Made by a program: the position numbers and the translations under genes
NCBI GenBank assembly: GCA_015680685.1
Contig: MNCI01003108.1
Span: 304,445 to 368,444, forward strand
DNA: 64,000 nt
Direction of reading: 5' to 3'
DNA from: Gnetum montanum
Taxonomy: Eukaryota > Streptophyta > Gnetopsida > Gnetales > Gnetaceae
The notes under the pieces: model-generated
The model's input: only the letters and a program-made list of their open reading frames with translations
Databases searched by the model: none
Told to the model about the DNA's origin: nothing
Shown here: piece after piece, positions 33,521-44,523 of the stretch
Layout: each line of letters opens with the position of its first letter
Position numbering within the stretch: position 1 is the stretch's first letter

Positions 33521-33604
33521 AGCAACCCCACTACTTCCTACCTAGTTGCCATCCCTTGTATGTTCACCGCTTTTTTGCTTTGTTAACATACCATCCTTTT
33601 GACA

Positions 33605-33750
33605 TGCTACGTTATGGCCTGAAACGACCTAAAACTAGCAATGGCCTGAAACGACCTAAAACTAGCATAAGTTTCCAGTTAGCTATTGTTCAAGTTGCTA
33701 ACATATCATCTTTTTGGCATGTTATGCAATGGCCCGAAATGGCCTAAAAA
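33605..33750. repeat. Repeat block 1 of element B
   Basis: GGCCTGAAACGACCTAAAAC occurs twice 25 bp apart (33616 and 33641), and a variant GGCCCGAAATGGCCTAAAAA occurs near 33730. The motif is related to the GACCTTAAACTAGC units at 36051-36270 and the GACGTTAAACTAG units after pol. It lies just downstream of the antisense gene's last exon. Confidence 0.7.
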
Positions 33751-33931
33751 TAGCACATGAAAGCATGAACATTTTGCAAAATGCAGCATGTATACAATGT
33801 ATAAGGTAACGCAGAACCAATTTCTATTTCAAAAAATCCTCTTTGCTTTATTCAAAACTGTTGTATTTTAAATAATGTTTGCAAAATTTGTTACAAAAAA
33901 TTCAAAATTTCAAAAAAAAAATCCCATGCCA

Positions 33932-36045
33932 TCATGGGTTTTCTTTATTCACATCATCTTCGCCTTGCGTTTTAGCATCATTTCCTTTCACATCGCCTTC
34001 CCCTGTGTTGTCTTCTGCCGATTCTTCATTCCTTCCCTCTAAGGGCCCTGCGCCCTCATCTGAAGCCTACATCATAGGAGTGAAGTAGTCAACTAGGGCA
34101 ACAAACACAAATTACAATAGAGCATAAGAATTAACACGATAGTAAGCAACTAACCTGAGAAGGGCCTACGTCCGTCTCAAAGGATATCCGGTCTAAATCG
34201 AGCCCGAGGTGACGGCAGACCTCCTCTACTGTGATGTCCACCCAATGCCTATTGCTAGGTTCAGCATCTGCAGCAGCTCTCTCCGTTTCGACGGTTGTCC
34301 ACCTTGGTGGTCCCAGGGAAAAGGAGATGGTTACGGTCTCTCCTGTGGGAAGGTCCACTTTCAGGTCAAGAGATTTCGTAACCTTTACCTGCTCCTTGAA
34401 CTTGGCATAGGCCTTAGAAGCGTCAATGACATTTACGAATGCTTCATACGTAAACGCCTCCATAGTAACATCCCTGTATAATTTACGATGGGTCACATTT
34501 TCTCGTTTATACATGTGTTTATGGTTTCTTTGGGACTGCCCCCATTCGTAAACCTTGGCGTTGAAGTCTTTCAAATCTTGACACTTCTGGCAAGTCCATC
34601 TGCATCTATTGTTCTATTATTTCGTAGGTGGCTTCGATGTTCTGACGTGCGACTATCTAAAACCTGGCGTAGTTTATTACAGCTGTGTGCCAGTGCTCAT
34701 TATTAGTGTCATAGGCTATGAGGAACTTGTTCCTCGACCTGAAATCCTCCATCTCGGCAACTAGGTCGGCCTCCCTTTGCTCAGCCCTTTGGACTCGTTT
34801 CCACAGGTCCTCGTTGATGCGCTTATACTCCCACAAGGAGCATGCTGAGTGCAAAACACATTTGCAAGCCTCATCATATGCGCGATGAGACACCTCGATC
34901 ACTTCAGGCAGGAATGTAGGCACGACACCGACTTTCAAAGTCCGTGCCGGGTCCCATTTGAGTCGAGAGGCTGTCATGACACAAAGAGCGTAGCAATCAC
35001 GTTAGCATAGAAAGAGTAGCAAACTCGAGGAATTCTAGCATAACAACATGAGAGCACCTGACACTACTACTTATCTGCGTTAGGGTTTGCCTGCTGCAGG
35101 CGGTTGATCATGTCGTCAACGATTCCCTGCACGAACGTAAACTTGTCAGGGATCTCGACCCATGACTCCACACGAATCGGAGAGGGTCCTGCAGCATCAG
35201 CAGGAGCGCTTGTTACATAACTAAACGTATCAGCAATGGTCAAAAAGGGGCTGTGACAAGGCAAACATATTGCTGAACTCACCAGTGTCCAATTGCAGCC
35301 TCCTTTCTTGTTGATGCAAGATAATGGTGGTAACCTTGGCAGAGGTCCCTGCCAAGTCTGTACGGACCTCTTCCTCATGCGTTGGTGCCTTTCCTTTTAG
35401 GAAACTAGTGTCTTGTTTATTCAAAGGAGGCTATTCTTTGTTAGTAGGAGGATTCTCCCTAATAACAAGAGCTCTCGCCTTAGCAACAAGGGTCCTTCCC
35501 TTCTTGACCGGGGCCCTTTCTTCCGAGACTCAGGCCTTCGTGTCTTTATTCGTAGCCCCTATCTTAGGGGCTGACACCTCTTCATCACCTTCTTCTTCTT
35601 CTTCTTCTTCCTCTGCCAGCAAAGAAACATGTTTGCATTAGTTCAAAACAAGTTAGCTTAAAGCAGGCACTACGCTACGCCACGCCGCCTAGCATAGCAT
35701 AGCGTTGCAAAAAATAATAAAGTAAGCATTAGAAAAAAGCATTCACCAATGGGGAGCTGCGTCCTTTACAGTTTAAGCCACAGTCTCCATCCCTTCTCTT
35801 CCTCCACGCAAAGGGTCTACTCAGCCAGGGGAGGCCTCTTTCGCTGTAACTTTTTGGGCATAGTCTCGGCTATGAGACATTCCTCCCGTGACACGCTACC
35901 AGCTACAGTAGGGGACATATCTCCTATGCTATCCTTGCCACGAACATTGCGAGCCACCTGATCCTTAGTCATCACAGAGAACGACTCCCCAATTATTGCT
36001 GGGGGATCTTAGGCTCAGGTGGTTTGGAGGATCTGGCGAATCCAT
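33932..36045 (-). pseudogene. Antisense multi-exon gene in the PR-RT spacer of element B
   Basis: The reverse strand holds a spliced coding pattern. Exon 1 is about 36045-35747 (start MDSPDPPNH; SVMTKDQVARN; basic MPKKLQRKRPP; donor GTGAATG). Exon 2 is 35612-35283 (acceptor GGCAG; opens with seven Glu; donor GTGAGT). Exon 3 is about 35208-35058 (WVEIPDKFTFVQGIVDDMIN). Exon 4 is 34970-34155 (acceptor GACAG; ALHSACSLWEYKRI-type helical segment; HKHMYKRENVTHRKLYRDVT; HWVDITVEEVCRHLGLDLDR; donor CAG/GTTAGT). Exon 5 is 34066-33932 (acceptor TGTAG; 45 codons ending KENP, very acidic). The exon 4-5 join is in phase. Several stops, at least two frameshifts and an uncertain exon 2-3 phase show decay. 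I recognise no domain. Element A carries a matching gene (47655-51093). Confidence 0.6.
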
Positions 36046-36290
36046 GGTCTAGAAAGACCTTAAACTAGCAATCATAACATAGTTGCGCTTTTACCGGTTC
36101 GGAAAGACCTTAAACTAGCAATCGTAGCATAGTTGCGCTTTTACCGATCTGAAAAGGCCTTAAACTAATAAACCCCAGCACAGTTGCAACTTTTGCGGTC
36201 CGGAAAGACCTTAAACTAGCATGTTTCGATCTGTTATATGTTTGTAGTCCGCAATGACACTAAACTAGAAATCTCATGTTTTCGCGTTGG
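36046..36290. repeat. 50-bp tandem repeats beside the antisense start codon
   Basis: Units anchored on (A)AAGACCTTAAACTAGCA or a close variant start at 36051, 36101, 36151 and 36201, exactly 50 bp apart, with a fifth degenerate unit near 36250. Each carries GTTGC(G/A)(C/A)TTTT(A/G)CCGG-like sequence between anchors. On the reverse strand the last unit runs directly into the antisense ATG at 36045, so this may be the antisense promoter. Confidence 0.8.
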
Positions 36291-36516
36291 TAGTTTTACA
36301 TTTTCTCCTTAACAGTTTCACGTTTTCATGTTGATAGTTTACATTTTTCCTATTTTAGTAGCTCTTCATCTCCATGCCATAGCGGTTCGCCATGACTTTA
36401 AACTGGCAAAATGTTAATCTTTACATCAGACATCTCATCATTGTTTTGCAAGTTTTCATTATACACGATTGCTACCAATAGGTGCCTCTTAACTAGGCTT
36501 TCGTCTCGTTTTGACA

Positions 36517-38431
36517 GGTTAAGCGAAAAATGGAAATCCATCGCGATCTCTCCATACTTTTAGCCCTAGCAGGTCCACATGGCAAGCTCACGAGACAACT
36601 GAACCCAGACTTGATCGACTGGGGGTCAACCACAGCTAGCACCATAGCGACCTTAAAAACATCCCTAGACTGGCCCAAGCATCTCGTCCAAACCCTAGAT
36701 TTGGAGGTCGGGGATGTAACTGAGGATCCTCTCGTTGAGATGCCTATGACCATGTCCACAGGGGAAGTAAGAATGTTAAAGCTTAGCTCCCTCCTAGATG
36801 CGCAAACGCACGAAAATGTAGCCAAGATTTTGTAAGACAACGTCAAAGTCTTCGCATGGTCATACAGCGACAGGCCAGGTTTGGATCCGAGGTTGATACA
36901 GCACAACATTGTCCTAGACCTGTGCATGAAGGCAGTCAAGCAGAAGGCTCGTAAAGTTAAGCTAGAAATTGTGCTAGCCGTAAGGGACAAAATCACCAAG
37001 CTATACCAAGTTGGTTTCATCTGCCTAGTTGATTATTCAGAATGGGTGTCCAACATTGTCATGGTTTCTAAGAAAACGGGAGGAATACGAATCTGTATAG
37101 ACTTCTGGGATCTGAACAAAGGGACGATCAAAGATGATTTCCCACTTCCAAGCATCAATCAACTCATTGACACTATGAGTAGTCATGCTCTGTTATCCTT
37201 CATGGATGGCTTTTCTGGCTACAACCAAATTTGCATAAACCTGGAGCATTAGTTAGCAACAACCTTCATGATCCCATGGGGTAGCTTCTGTTACATCATG
37301 ATGCCTTTTGGGCTTAAGAACGCTGGAGCAACCTACCAGCGAGCCATGACCTACATCTTCAGTGACTACATCCTAGAAATGTTAAATGACTACGTGGATG
37401 ATATAGTAGTCAAGTCCAAGGAGGTAGCTGATCATCCACGCGATCTAGGGGTAGTCCTTAAATGTTGTCAAATGCATGATTTACGCCTTAATCCTAAGAA
37501 GTGTGTCTTCGGTGTGAAAACCGAATGCATGTTAGGGTTCGTAGTATCAAAGGCTGGCATAAGGGTGGACCCTGACAAAGTCAAGGCCATCATCAACCTA
37601 GCACCTCCTAAAAACCTTAAGGAGTTACGTGGCTTGCTAGGAAGGGTACAATTCATTCGAAAGTTTATAGCAAAGTTGATTAAGAAGTTACACCCCATGC
37701 AACATCTTTTAAAGAAAGGGGTTGACTTCGAGTGGATAACCTAGTGTCAACAAGCCTTTGATGACTTGAAGGAAGAGATTTTGCACATCCCAACGGTGCA
37801 TCTGCCACAAAGGGATAAGCCTTTCTTCATCTACCTTGCCACCTCCGACACATCCATCGCAGCACTGCTATGTCAAAAACGAGACGACAGATCTGAGATA
37901 CCAGTGTACTACCCAAGTCATGCACTAATAGTGCATGAGGTGAAATACAACGAAGTAGAGAGGCATTGCCTTGCCTTAGTATTTACGCTAAAAAAGTGGA
38001 GGCACTATCTATTTCGCAATGTAGTCAAGATCATTTGCAAAAGCAACATACTCCGGGCTATTACTAACAACCTGTATGAAAGCAGTAGGATAGCCCAATG
38101 GAAAGCAATAACCACGGAGTTTGACCTACACTATGTAAGCCAGTCGTCAACTAAGGGTCAAGCCATAGCAATGCAACTTACGACCTCACCCGTCGACGAC
38201 CACACATCCATAGATCCCAAATTCCCAGATGAGCATGTTGGCACTATCAACATCATTCCATTGCACCTGGAGGCTACCTTAAACTTCGACGGTGCTTCAA
38301 CCTTGCGAGGAGGTAGCGTAGGTGTCGTCATTACATTTCACTTTGGGGAAATGCACCCATTTGCGTATCGTTTTGCGTTTCCTTGCACCAACAATGTGGT
38401 AGAATATGAGGGCTACTTAGAGGCCTCTTAG
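36517..38431 (+). pseudogene. Reverse transcriptase-RNase H of element B
   Basis: A single frame from 36530 to 38431 is broken only by stops at 36833, 37250 and 37742. RT motifs are VSKKTGGIRICIDFWDLNK, DFPLPSINQLIDTM, FMDGFSGYNQI, MMPFGLKNAGATYQRAM and the intact active site YVDDIVVKS at 37391. RNase H follows: FFIYLATSDTSIAALL, PVYYPSHALIVHEVKY, LALVFTLKKWRHYL. TCGTTTTGACAG at 36506-36517 is a good splice acceptor just before this frame, so a PR-RT intron as in Ogre elements is possible. The type is Tat lineage. Confidence 0.88.
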
Positions 38432-38890
38432 TTTCCCAAGCGCTATGCATACAACACTTGGTAATTTGTGGTGATTCACAACTAGTTGTGAATCAAATCA
38501 CTAAGATCTATGCCTGCAAAGCTATGCACCTACAACCCTACTGTGACCTAGGAAAAAGCATGCTTAAGAAATTTGCAACCACAGATGTGCAACACGTGCC
38601 ACGCAACGAGAACACTGTGGCAAATGCCTTAGCCACCCTTGCATTAAAAAATCCACCTCACTCGTTCACAAGTCTACTGACGTCGATAGTTGAATGTACT
38701 AAGCCTATCACTCAGACGGGAGACATGGCCTCCATCAGTGCTGCAGATACGCAGGAGTGGTACACTAACATTAAAGCCTACCTACAACACGGTGAACCTC
38801 CATGCGGACTGACAGCTCCCAGAGAGATGCAACCCGTAAGCGTGCCCGACAATATACGCTCATGGGGAATGATGCCTTGTGCTGACACTC
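38272..38890 (+). pseudogene. Second (archaeal-like) RNase H of element B
   Basis: LNFDGASTLRGGSVGVVI, CTNNVVEYEGYL and, after a frameshift between 38431 and 38458, LVICGDSQLVVNQI and VPRNENTVANALATLAL form a complete second RNase H with its acidic residues (D in FDGAS, E in VEYEG, D in GDSQ). A second RNase H between the first and integrase marks the Tat branch of plant Ty3/gypsy elements. Confidence 0.82.
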
Positions 38891-38903
38891 CTATGATGGG
38901 ATA

Positions 38904-39998
38904 TTGCTAGCATGCGTGGGTAGGGAGCAGGCACAGAAGGTAGTTAATGAAGTTGGTGAGGGGCTGTGCGGCAAACACATAGCACCTAGGGCTATGGCTG
39001 CGAAAATCAGACGCCTAAGGTACTATTGGCCTAACATGGAGCATGACTACTTGTCAAAAGTTAAGATATGTGACACGTGCCAGAGATACGCAAATTCATA
39101 CATGTCTCACCTACGGACTTGCACCCAATGCAAATCATGTGGCCTTTCCAAACGATGGGGACTAAACCTCATAGGACCTCTCACACCTAAGTCCTCTGCA
39201 AGGCATAGCTTCATTATCACCGCCACTAAGTGTTTTACTAAGTGGGTGTAAGCCATTCCCCTAAGGAAAATGACGTCTCAGCAAATCTGCCATTTCATCC
39301 TGGACAACATCGTGACAAGGTTTGAGCTTCCAATGACCATTGTAACCAACAATGGGCCACAATTTAGTAGTACAGAAACCCAAACCTTCTGCAGCAACCT
39401 AGGCATCAGACAATCATTCTCCTCCCTCTACTATCCGCAGGCGAATGGGCAGGCGGAGGCTACAAATAAGTCCATCATCAACTTGCTGAGGTGAATGCTT
39501 AGCAGCATCAAGAGGTGGTGGCACGAGCAGATCCTCTACGTTCTATGGGCCTACAGAACGACATGCAAAACTATGACAAGTAAGACTCCTTATAGCCTTG
39601 TTTATGGATTTGAAGCTGTGTTACCTCTTGAGTTGTAGGTACCATCACTATGGATGATCCTCTCGGATGTCGTTAACGAAGCCTAGAACAATGAGTCGTA
39701 GACCATCGACCTCGACTCAATAGAGAAGGAGCGCGCACAAATGGTGAGACGCATAGAGCACTACCAGAGTAAGCAATAGCAAAAACATCGTGTAGATCCA
39801 CATTGACGACCAGTACAGAAGGGAGACCTCCTTCTCAAGGCTGTCCGTGAGCATGTGAGCAAATTCTCAGCCAACTGGGAAGGTCCTTACATGGTCACCA
39901 AAGCCTTCAGGAATGGAGCCTTCAAGCTGGCAAATATGGATGACAATGAGTTCGCCAACCTGGTGAATCACTCGTACCTCAAGTCGTACTACATCTGA
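38904..39998 (+). pseudogene. Integrase of element B, catalytic residues lost
   Basis: The zinc-binding domain appears as HIAPRAMAAKIRRLRYYWP and CDTCQRYAN. The core has LNLIGPLTPKS (the first catalytic Asp is Asn), VTNNGPQFSS (second Asp also Asn) and QANGQAEATNK (Glu kept). The C-terminal part is in other frames and ends VNHSYLKSYYI with a TGA at 39996-39998. Both Asp-to-Asn changes are GAC/GAT to AAC/AAT, the kind of G-to-A change expected from cytosine deamination on the opposite strand. Confidence 0.85.
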
Positions 39999-40002
39999 AG
40001 CA

Positions 40003-40335
40003 TGGCAACATTGAGCAGCGTCTGCAATGACATTAAACTAGCTACATCGAGTAGTGTCTGCAATGACGTTAAACTAGTGGCACCGAGACCGTCCGCTACG
40101 ACGTTAAACTGGCAACAACATCAAGAAGCGTCTGCTACGATGATAAATTGGTAGCAACCATCTGCTACGACGTAAAACTGACACAGCTAGTCTGCTATGA
40201 CTATAAAATGACACGACATGTTCACTATGACATTAAACTAGTATGTACGGTCTGCTGGGATCTTAAACCAACACGGCAATCCGCTGGGCCTCTAAATTAG
40301 CACATGGTCTACCAAGACCTTAAACTAGGTTTGTG
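40003..40335. repeat. Repeat block 3 of element B, after pol
   Basis: About ten units of 28-40 bp follow the pol stop, each carrying a variant of GTCTGCTACGACGTTAAACT (for example near 40020, 40057, 40090, 40130, 40159, 40190, 40220, 40250, 40278 and 40305). The core TTAAACTAG links them to the blocks at 33605-33750 and 36046-36290. Confidence 0.8.
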
Positions 40336-41354
40336 TCATGTCCTTAGTGTGCATCTATGTCAAGTACACATCGAACGAGCATGCATCGTGCCGACGTGTG
40401 GGTGGGACGTTGTACTCCAGAACGTAGTTCACGACGCACTGGGAACACAATCTGGAATGCATGCAACGTCGCCACCCTTGGCATTGTGCTGACCCTCCGG
40501 ACATGTCGTATGGCATCACACTGGTCCTTCGGACCTACCATCGCCACGGCCCACCGCCTTGACGGTAGTTCCTTGGCCAGTGCCCGCAGCTCGAGTTCCA
40601 GCAGTATTGTGGCCCAGCCACAATATTGTTATCCTTCAGCCCCCTGCCAACGGCTCGACTCACTCGACATTTAGCTATGTGGTAGCTGATCCCATAGCTG
40701 AACTGAGAATGCATGCCTTTGGTAGGGATTCTAGAGTGTCCGCACTCACAGTAACTCCCAATGTTTTTGAGGCCAGTTTCTCCACACCGGTGCTACCAAG
40801 GCCACTACTGGCCTTTCTACTTTGGACACCGTGCATCAGCACGGATGTCCAAGAGCTTCAACAACATCTGCGGTAAACAAGACCTCTGCCCTCGCTTTGC
40901 ATCGTGGAAATTTCACTCTTCATCGTGCTTACAGGGTGCAGCTGGAAGCACGTCCAAGCCATAGTAGCAAGTGCTACGACATCACGAAGTGAGTGGTTCG
41001 ACTAGCTTGACTAGTTCAGAGTGCAAATTCTATGACGTGCGTAAAAACGCTTGTCGCATGGGAAGCACCTGTAGGCAGGTCAAAACCCTTCACGGATGTA
41101 ATGCAACTCATTCTGCGAAGGAAACACTTGTCCTACACGAGGTCGAAGGTCAGAGTAAAGATGAAAATGTGAACAAGTACCTCATGAGCACTCTGACGAG
41201 GGACTTTGCCCTTTACTTGGAAACTAATGCAACACTCTCTAGTGCAGCCGAGTGACGTCTTGACAATCACCGAGCAGCAACGTTAGTGTCGTGTCTTCTG
41301 TGGTATTTCGTTTTCTTTGTCAATGTCTTTTGAGCCCATCCCTTAGATGTCGAC
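40336..41354 (+). other. 3' non-coding region of element B
   Basis: Short ORFs here (for example 40971-41255) show no motif and change frame often. Position between the post-pol repeats and the polypurine tract makes this the 3' untranslated part of B. Confidence 0.6.
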
Positions 41355-41363
41355 AAAGAGGGG
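41355..41363 (+). promoter_or_regulatory. Polypurine tract of element B
   Basis: AAAGAGGGG is followed by CCAA and then TGAAAC, the first six bases of the LTR (compare TGAAACACCCC at 27652). This would prime plus-strand synthesis and fixes the 3' LTR start at 41368. Confidence 0.75.
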
Positions 41364-41373
41364 CCAATGAAAC

Positions 41374-44300
41374 TGTTGGCGACCGTTTGGGACATGACCG
41401 CCGACGAGTGTCGAACAGGATTTAGGTGTCTGCTGGTCTCTGGCAACACCAAGGCCCAGATACCTCCAAATAAACTCAGTAGTTAATGTGAGTATGTGTG
41501 TGTGATGTTGCGGCGTGTGGTTGTGTAAAATGTAACAATTACGTTGTGTGTGAACTATAAATGACTTACTTCAAAGAGATTCAGCCAACTTTGCCCAGTA
41601 CTATGAGTTCTTGAAAATTTCCTATTTTGTTCAACTGCCTAGTCTACGCGGTCCTTATAATACCTACTTGTAACAAATAAAATTTTGCAAAAACATTTGA
41701 GCACAACTCCGCAATCTACTCCTAATTTTCCCCAGAGAAAGAGATAGTTCCACAAGAAAACTAGAAATAGAGCAAGATTCGATGGAAATAAGCAGAAAAG
41801 AAAAGAAAGCAGATTTGTGTAGACCTCAAATATTTAAACAAGGTAAAATGACACGAGTAAACACTTCGCAATAAAGCTATCCCAAATTCAATATCTACGA
41901 ATTGTTCAAACTTCCAAGGCTCAAACAAGCAATATCTTCAAGACAATCCTATTATGCTACCAAAAATTGCTGCGTAAACTACCACGTACGAGACTCCATT
42001 TTGACTAGATAATAGATGTCAACGATTGCATTCAAACAGAACCTTTAAAAGACTTGACAATTTCTGATTGAAATACCACGGGAATTCACTTTAAAGATAA
42101 AAAGAAGCTATTCTGGTCCCATCAAAATACCAAAGATTTTCTGAACCCTCTCGACTACTGAATTGTTCAACGGCGTGACTACAAACAGAGGCTCTCTTAC
42201 AACAATCCCAATAGCAGTTCCCACACGTTGCACAATAACGAAATTTACTACTAAAATGCTCTTAAGGCTTTTAAACACAAGCGCTTCTATGGCAAAATTT
42301 TAATAGAAATTTCTATCGGGCAACAAGAACAATAAGAGCAATCTAAAAATCCCAAAATTACTTGCCAAGGATGATACTATCTAAACCACTAGCTAAACAA
42401 TTTAAACAAAACAAAAAATGAAATGCATAACTCACAGGACCATGACAAAGAGGCTGAAATCTTTATTCTAGCAAGCCATCTTCCAAGAAATCTTCTTTAC
42501 AAATCTTCCAAGTGTGATGTGTGAGACCTCTTGTGATTCCTCCCTTTTCTCCTTGACCCCTGAAGCCTTTTTATAGGGTTCAAAGGTAGGTAGGGAAGTT
42601 ACATATTCAAAAATATCTCACCTAACTTTTCTCCCAAGTAACTTAGCCAACCAATGAGGAGATTACTTGCCCAACAAGTTAGGAGGTTACTTGCCCAACA
42701 AGTTAGGTAAGTTACAACAATTTTAGATGGTTGCAACCACCAAAGAGAAAAAGAAGTTGACAAGTGGCCTTGGTAGTTACAATATTATAGAAAATTAAAA
42801 TATAATTTCTAAAATACATAGGAATACAAGCTATAGTGGCAACTTACTTCATACACATATATATCTTTTTAATTTTGCCTCTTCAAAATGAGATGTCAAG
42901 TCTTCTAAGTGGTGTATAAGACTTCCCAAAAAATGAGATTCTCCTCTTCCTAGGAAAAATATCCCAAAAATATCTCAAAAATATCTCTCCTATCTTCTCT
43001 CTTAAGTAATTTGACTAACCAATCAGAGGATTACTTGTCCAATAAGCTAGGAGAAAATTATGTGATTTAGGAAGTTAGGAAGTATACATAAAATGAGGAG
43101 CATTTTATGCTAACTTTAATGTGACTTTAAATGGGATAATCAATATGGCAAATTTTTAATAGGTAATGACTTATATATAATAATGTTTTAAAGCAAGCTT
43201 TTCTAAAACAGGGCTCCACACTATATGTATTGTATTATGTACTTTGTTTAGATCCCTAATCTAATCTAATTTAAATTTTAAATTCTAAGTGCCACTAAGC
43301 TTTACGATTTTGTAATAGAAATATAATATAATCTCCACCTTATTGGTGGTAGTGGTAGTTAATTTATTTTTCTGCATCTCGATAATTGTAACTAAAATTC
43401 GAAATGACCTGAAAGACGAACCCGAAGGCGAAGCCACCGAACTTGCAACTGATTCAACATACCAGAAATCGTTACCAGCAACTATCGGCATAGGGGAAGG
43501 CTCAGCCGCCGTGTCAGGAAACGTCACCGTATCAAAGGAATTAGCATTAGGCATGGTTATATCTTTTTTGATTGCAGGTTGCAGGGCGGATAAACTGGTG
43601 ATTGTCGATTTGTTGTTGTTTCTTTTACTGCCTAAAACACCTTTTGAAATGCATTCACAGGCCTGCAACTGCTCGAAAATATTGTGCCGTCTGTACCACC
43701 CGGTTTGTGATGATGTGTAAATCTTAGGGCTCCTCCCGCTACGACAAAGCTTCTTCTTTTTGTTTTTAGAACGGTGAGGGTTTCAGAACAGCACAGAATC
43801 CAGCAGGGTTTGGCGTCGCATGAGGGGGTTTTTGTGGCCCTGTTCACTTGTCACAGAGGCGGTCAACATTGCTTATGTTTTACTGCCCAACAAAAAATGA
43901 AATGTTGATGTCTGTCCCTTTCTTTTCCTCTGTTTTTTTTATGACTGCCGCAGCCGCGTTTTTCTTTTCTCTGCGTGAATAACGTCGCGTTGATGTCTCT
44001 GCAGCCCTCTCCGTCGTTGCCTCTGGTCGTGGTCTGCACTGCTGCACCGTTGCCCTCAATCGTGACCTGCAAAATGCCGGTGAATATTGTGGTCTTCCCA
44101 GAGGCGCGATGCCTTGGTACCTTGCGCTCATACCAGGTGAAAAATTCTGATTTTCTGTTTAATTTGTGCGATGTGTCCCAAAAGAAATCAACGTCTCCCC
44201 TTTGGAATAGGGCTAAGGTTTATGCTTATCTTTTTACGGGAGAATTCATTAAAATCCCCATAGTGATTTCCATCTCTTTCTCTTCTTCTTCTTCTTTATT

Positions 44301-44430
44301 AAAAAAAAATGATAGAAACCAATACCTTTCCCAATCACATCTTGCCATTTCAAATATTTGTATTGTAATATTTCAGAACATCTCAACCATCTCATGTCTT
44401 TATTTCATACAATGGCTAAATGTGCCAATA
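41374..44430 (-). mobile_element. Element D: 3.06-kb insertion in B's 3' LTR, probably a solo LTR
   Basis: D is flanked by the 5-bp duplication GAAAC (41369-41373 and 44431-44435) and ends in TGTTGGC...GCCAATA, a 7-bp inverted repeat with one change. Removing D restores the start of B's 3' LTR. A reverse-strand TATA box (CCCTATAAAAAGGC, 42565-42578) suggests one long LTR in reverse orientation. Two copies of TACTTGCCCAACAAGTTAGG lie in tandem at about 42664-42707. The part from 43360 to 44130 is less AT-rich and has overlapping ORFs on both strands, perhaps captured host DNA. No gag or pol was found. Confidence 0.7.
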
Positions 44431-44523
44431 GAAACATCCCAAAATTCGAAGACATCCTTGCTTCACCAAGTCTTTGCAATTCGCACATCGTTACGACAAT
44501 TCTTCAGGAGATGGATGCTCTAG
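43975..44523 (+). CDS. Unidentified ORF in element D, doubtful
   Basis: This 182-codon ORF begins MNNVALMSLQPSPSLPLVVV, hydrophobic and Ser/Pro rich, and includes PVNIVVFPEARCLGTLRSY. A good splice donor (CCAG/GTGAAA) falls near 44136, after which the sequence becomes AT-rich, so the first 54 codons could be an exon fragment of a captured gene. It crosses the end of element D at 44430, so its 3' part is accidental. I recognise no family and consider it likely spurious. Confidence 0.2.
   Translation: MNNVALMSLQPSPSLPLVVVCTAAPLPSIVTCKMPVNIVVFPEARCLGTLRSYQVKNSDFLFNLCDVSQKKSTSPLWNRAKVYAYLFTGEFIKIPIVISISFSSSSSLLKKNDRNQYLSQSHLAISNICIVIFQNISTISCLYFIQWLNVPIETSQNSKTSLLHQVFAIRTSLRQFFRRWML

Noticed and set aside
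36493-37020. 175-codon reverse-strand ORF opposite element B RT
   Set aside because: It is the shadow of the RT frame, lies beyond the antisense gene's start and the repeat array, and has no counterpart in element A.
40357-40876. Forward ORFs after pol in element B as an envelope-like gene
   Set aside because: Two overlapping 105-codon frames without transmembrane segments, signal peptide or coiled coil; non-coding 3' region is more likely.
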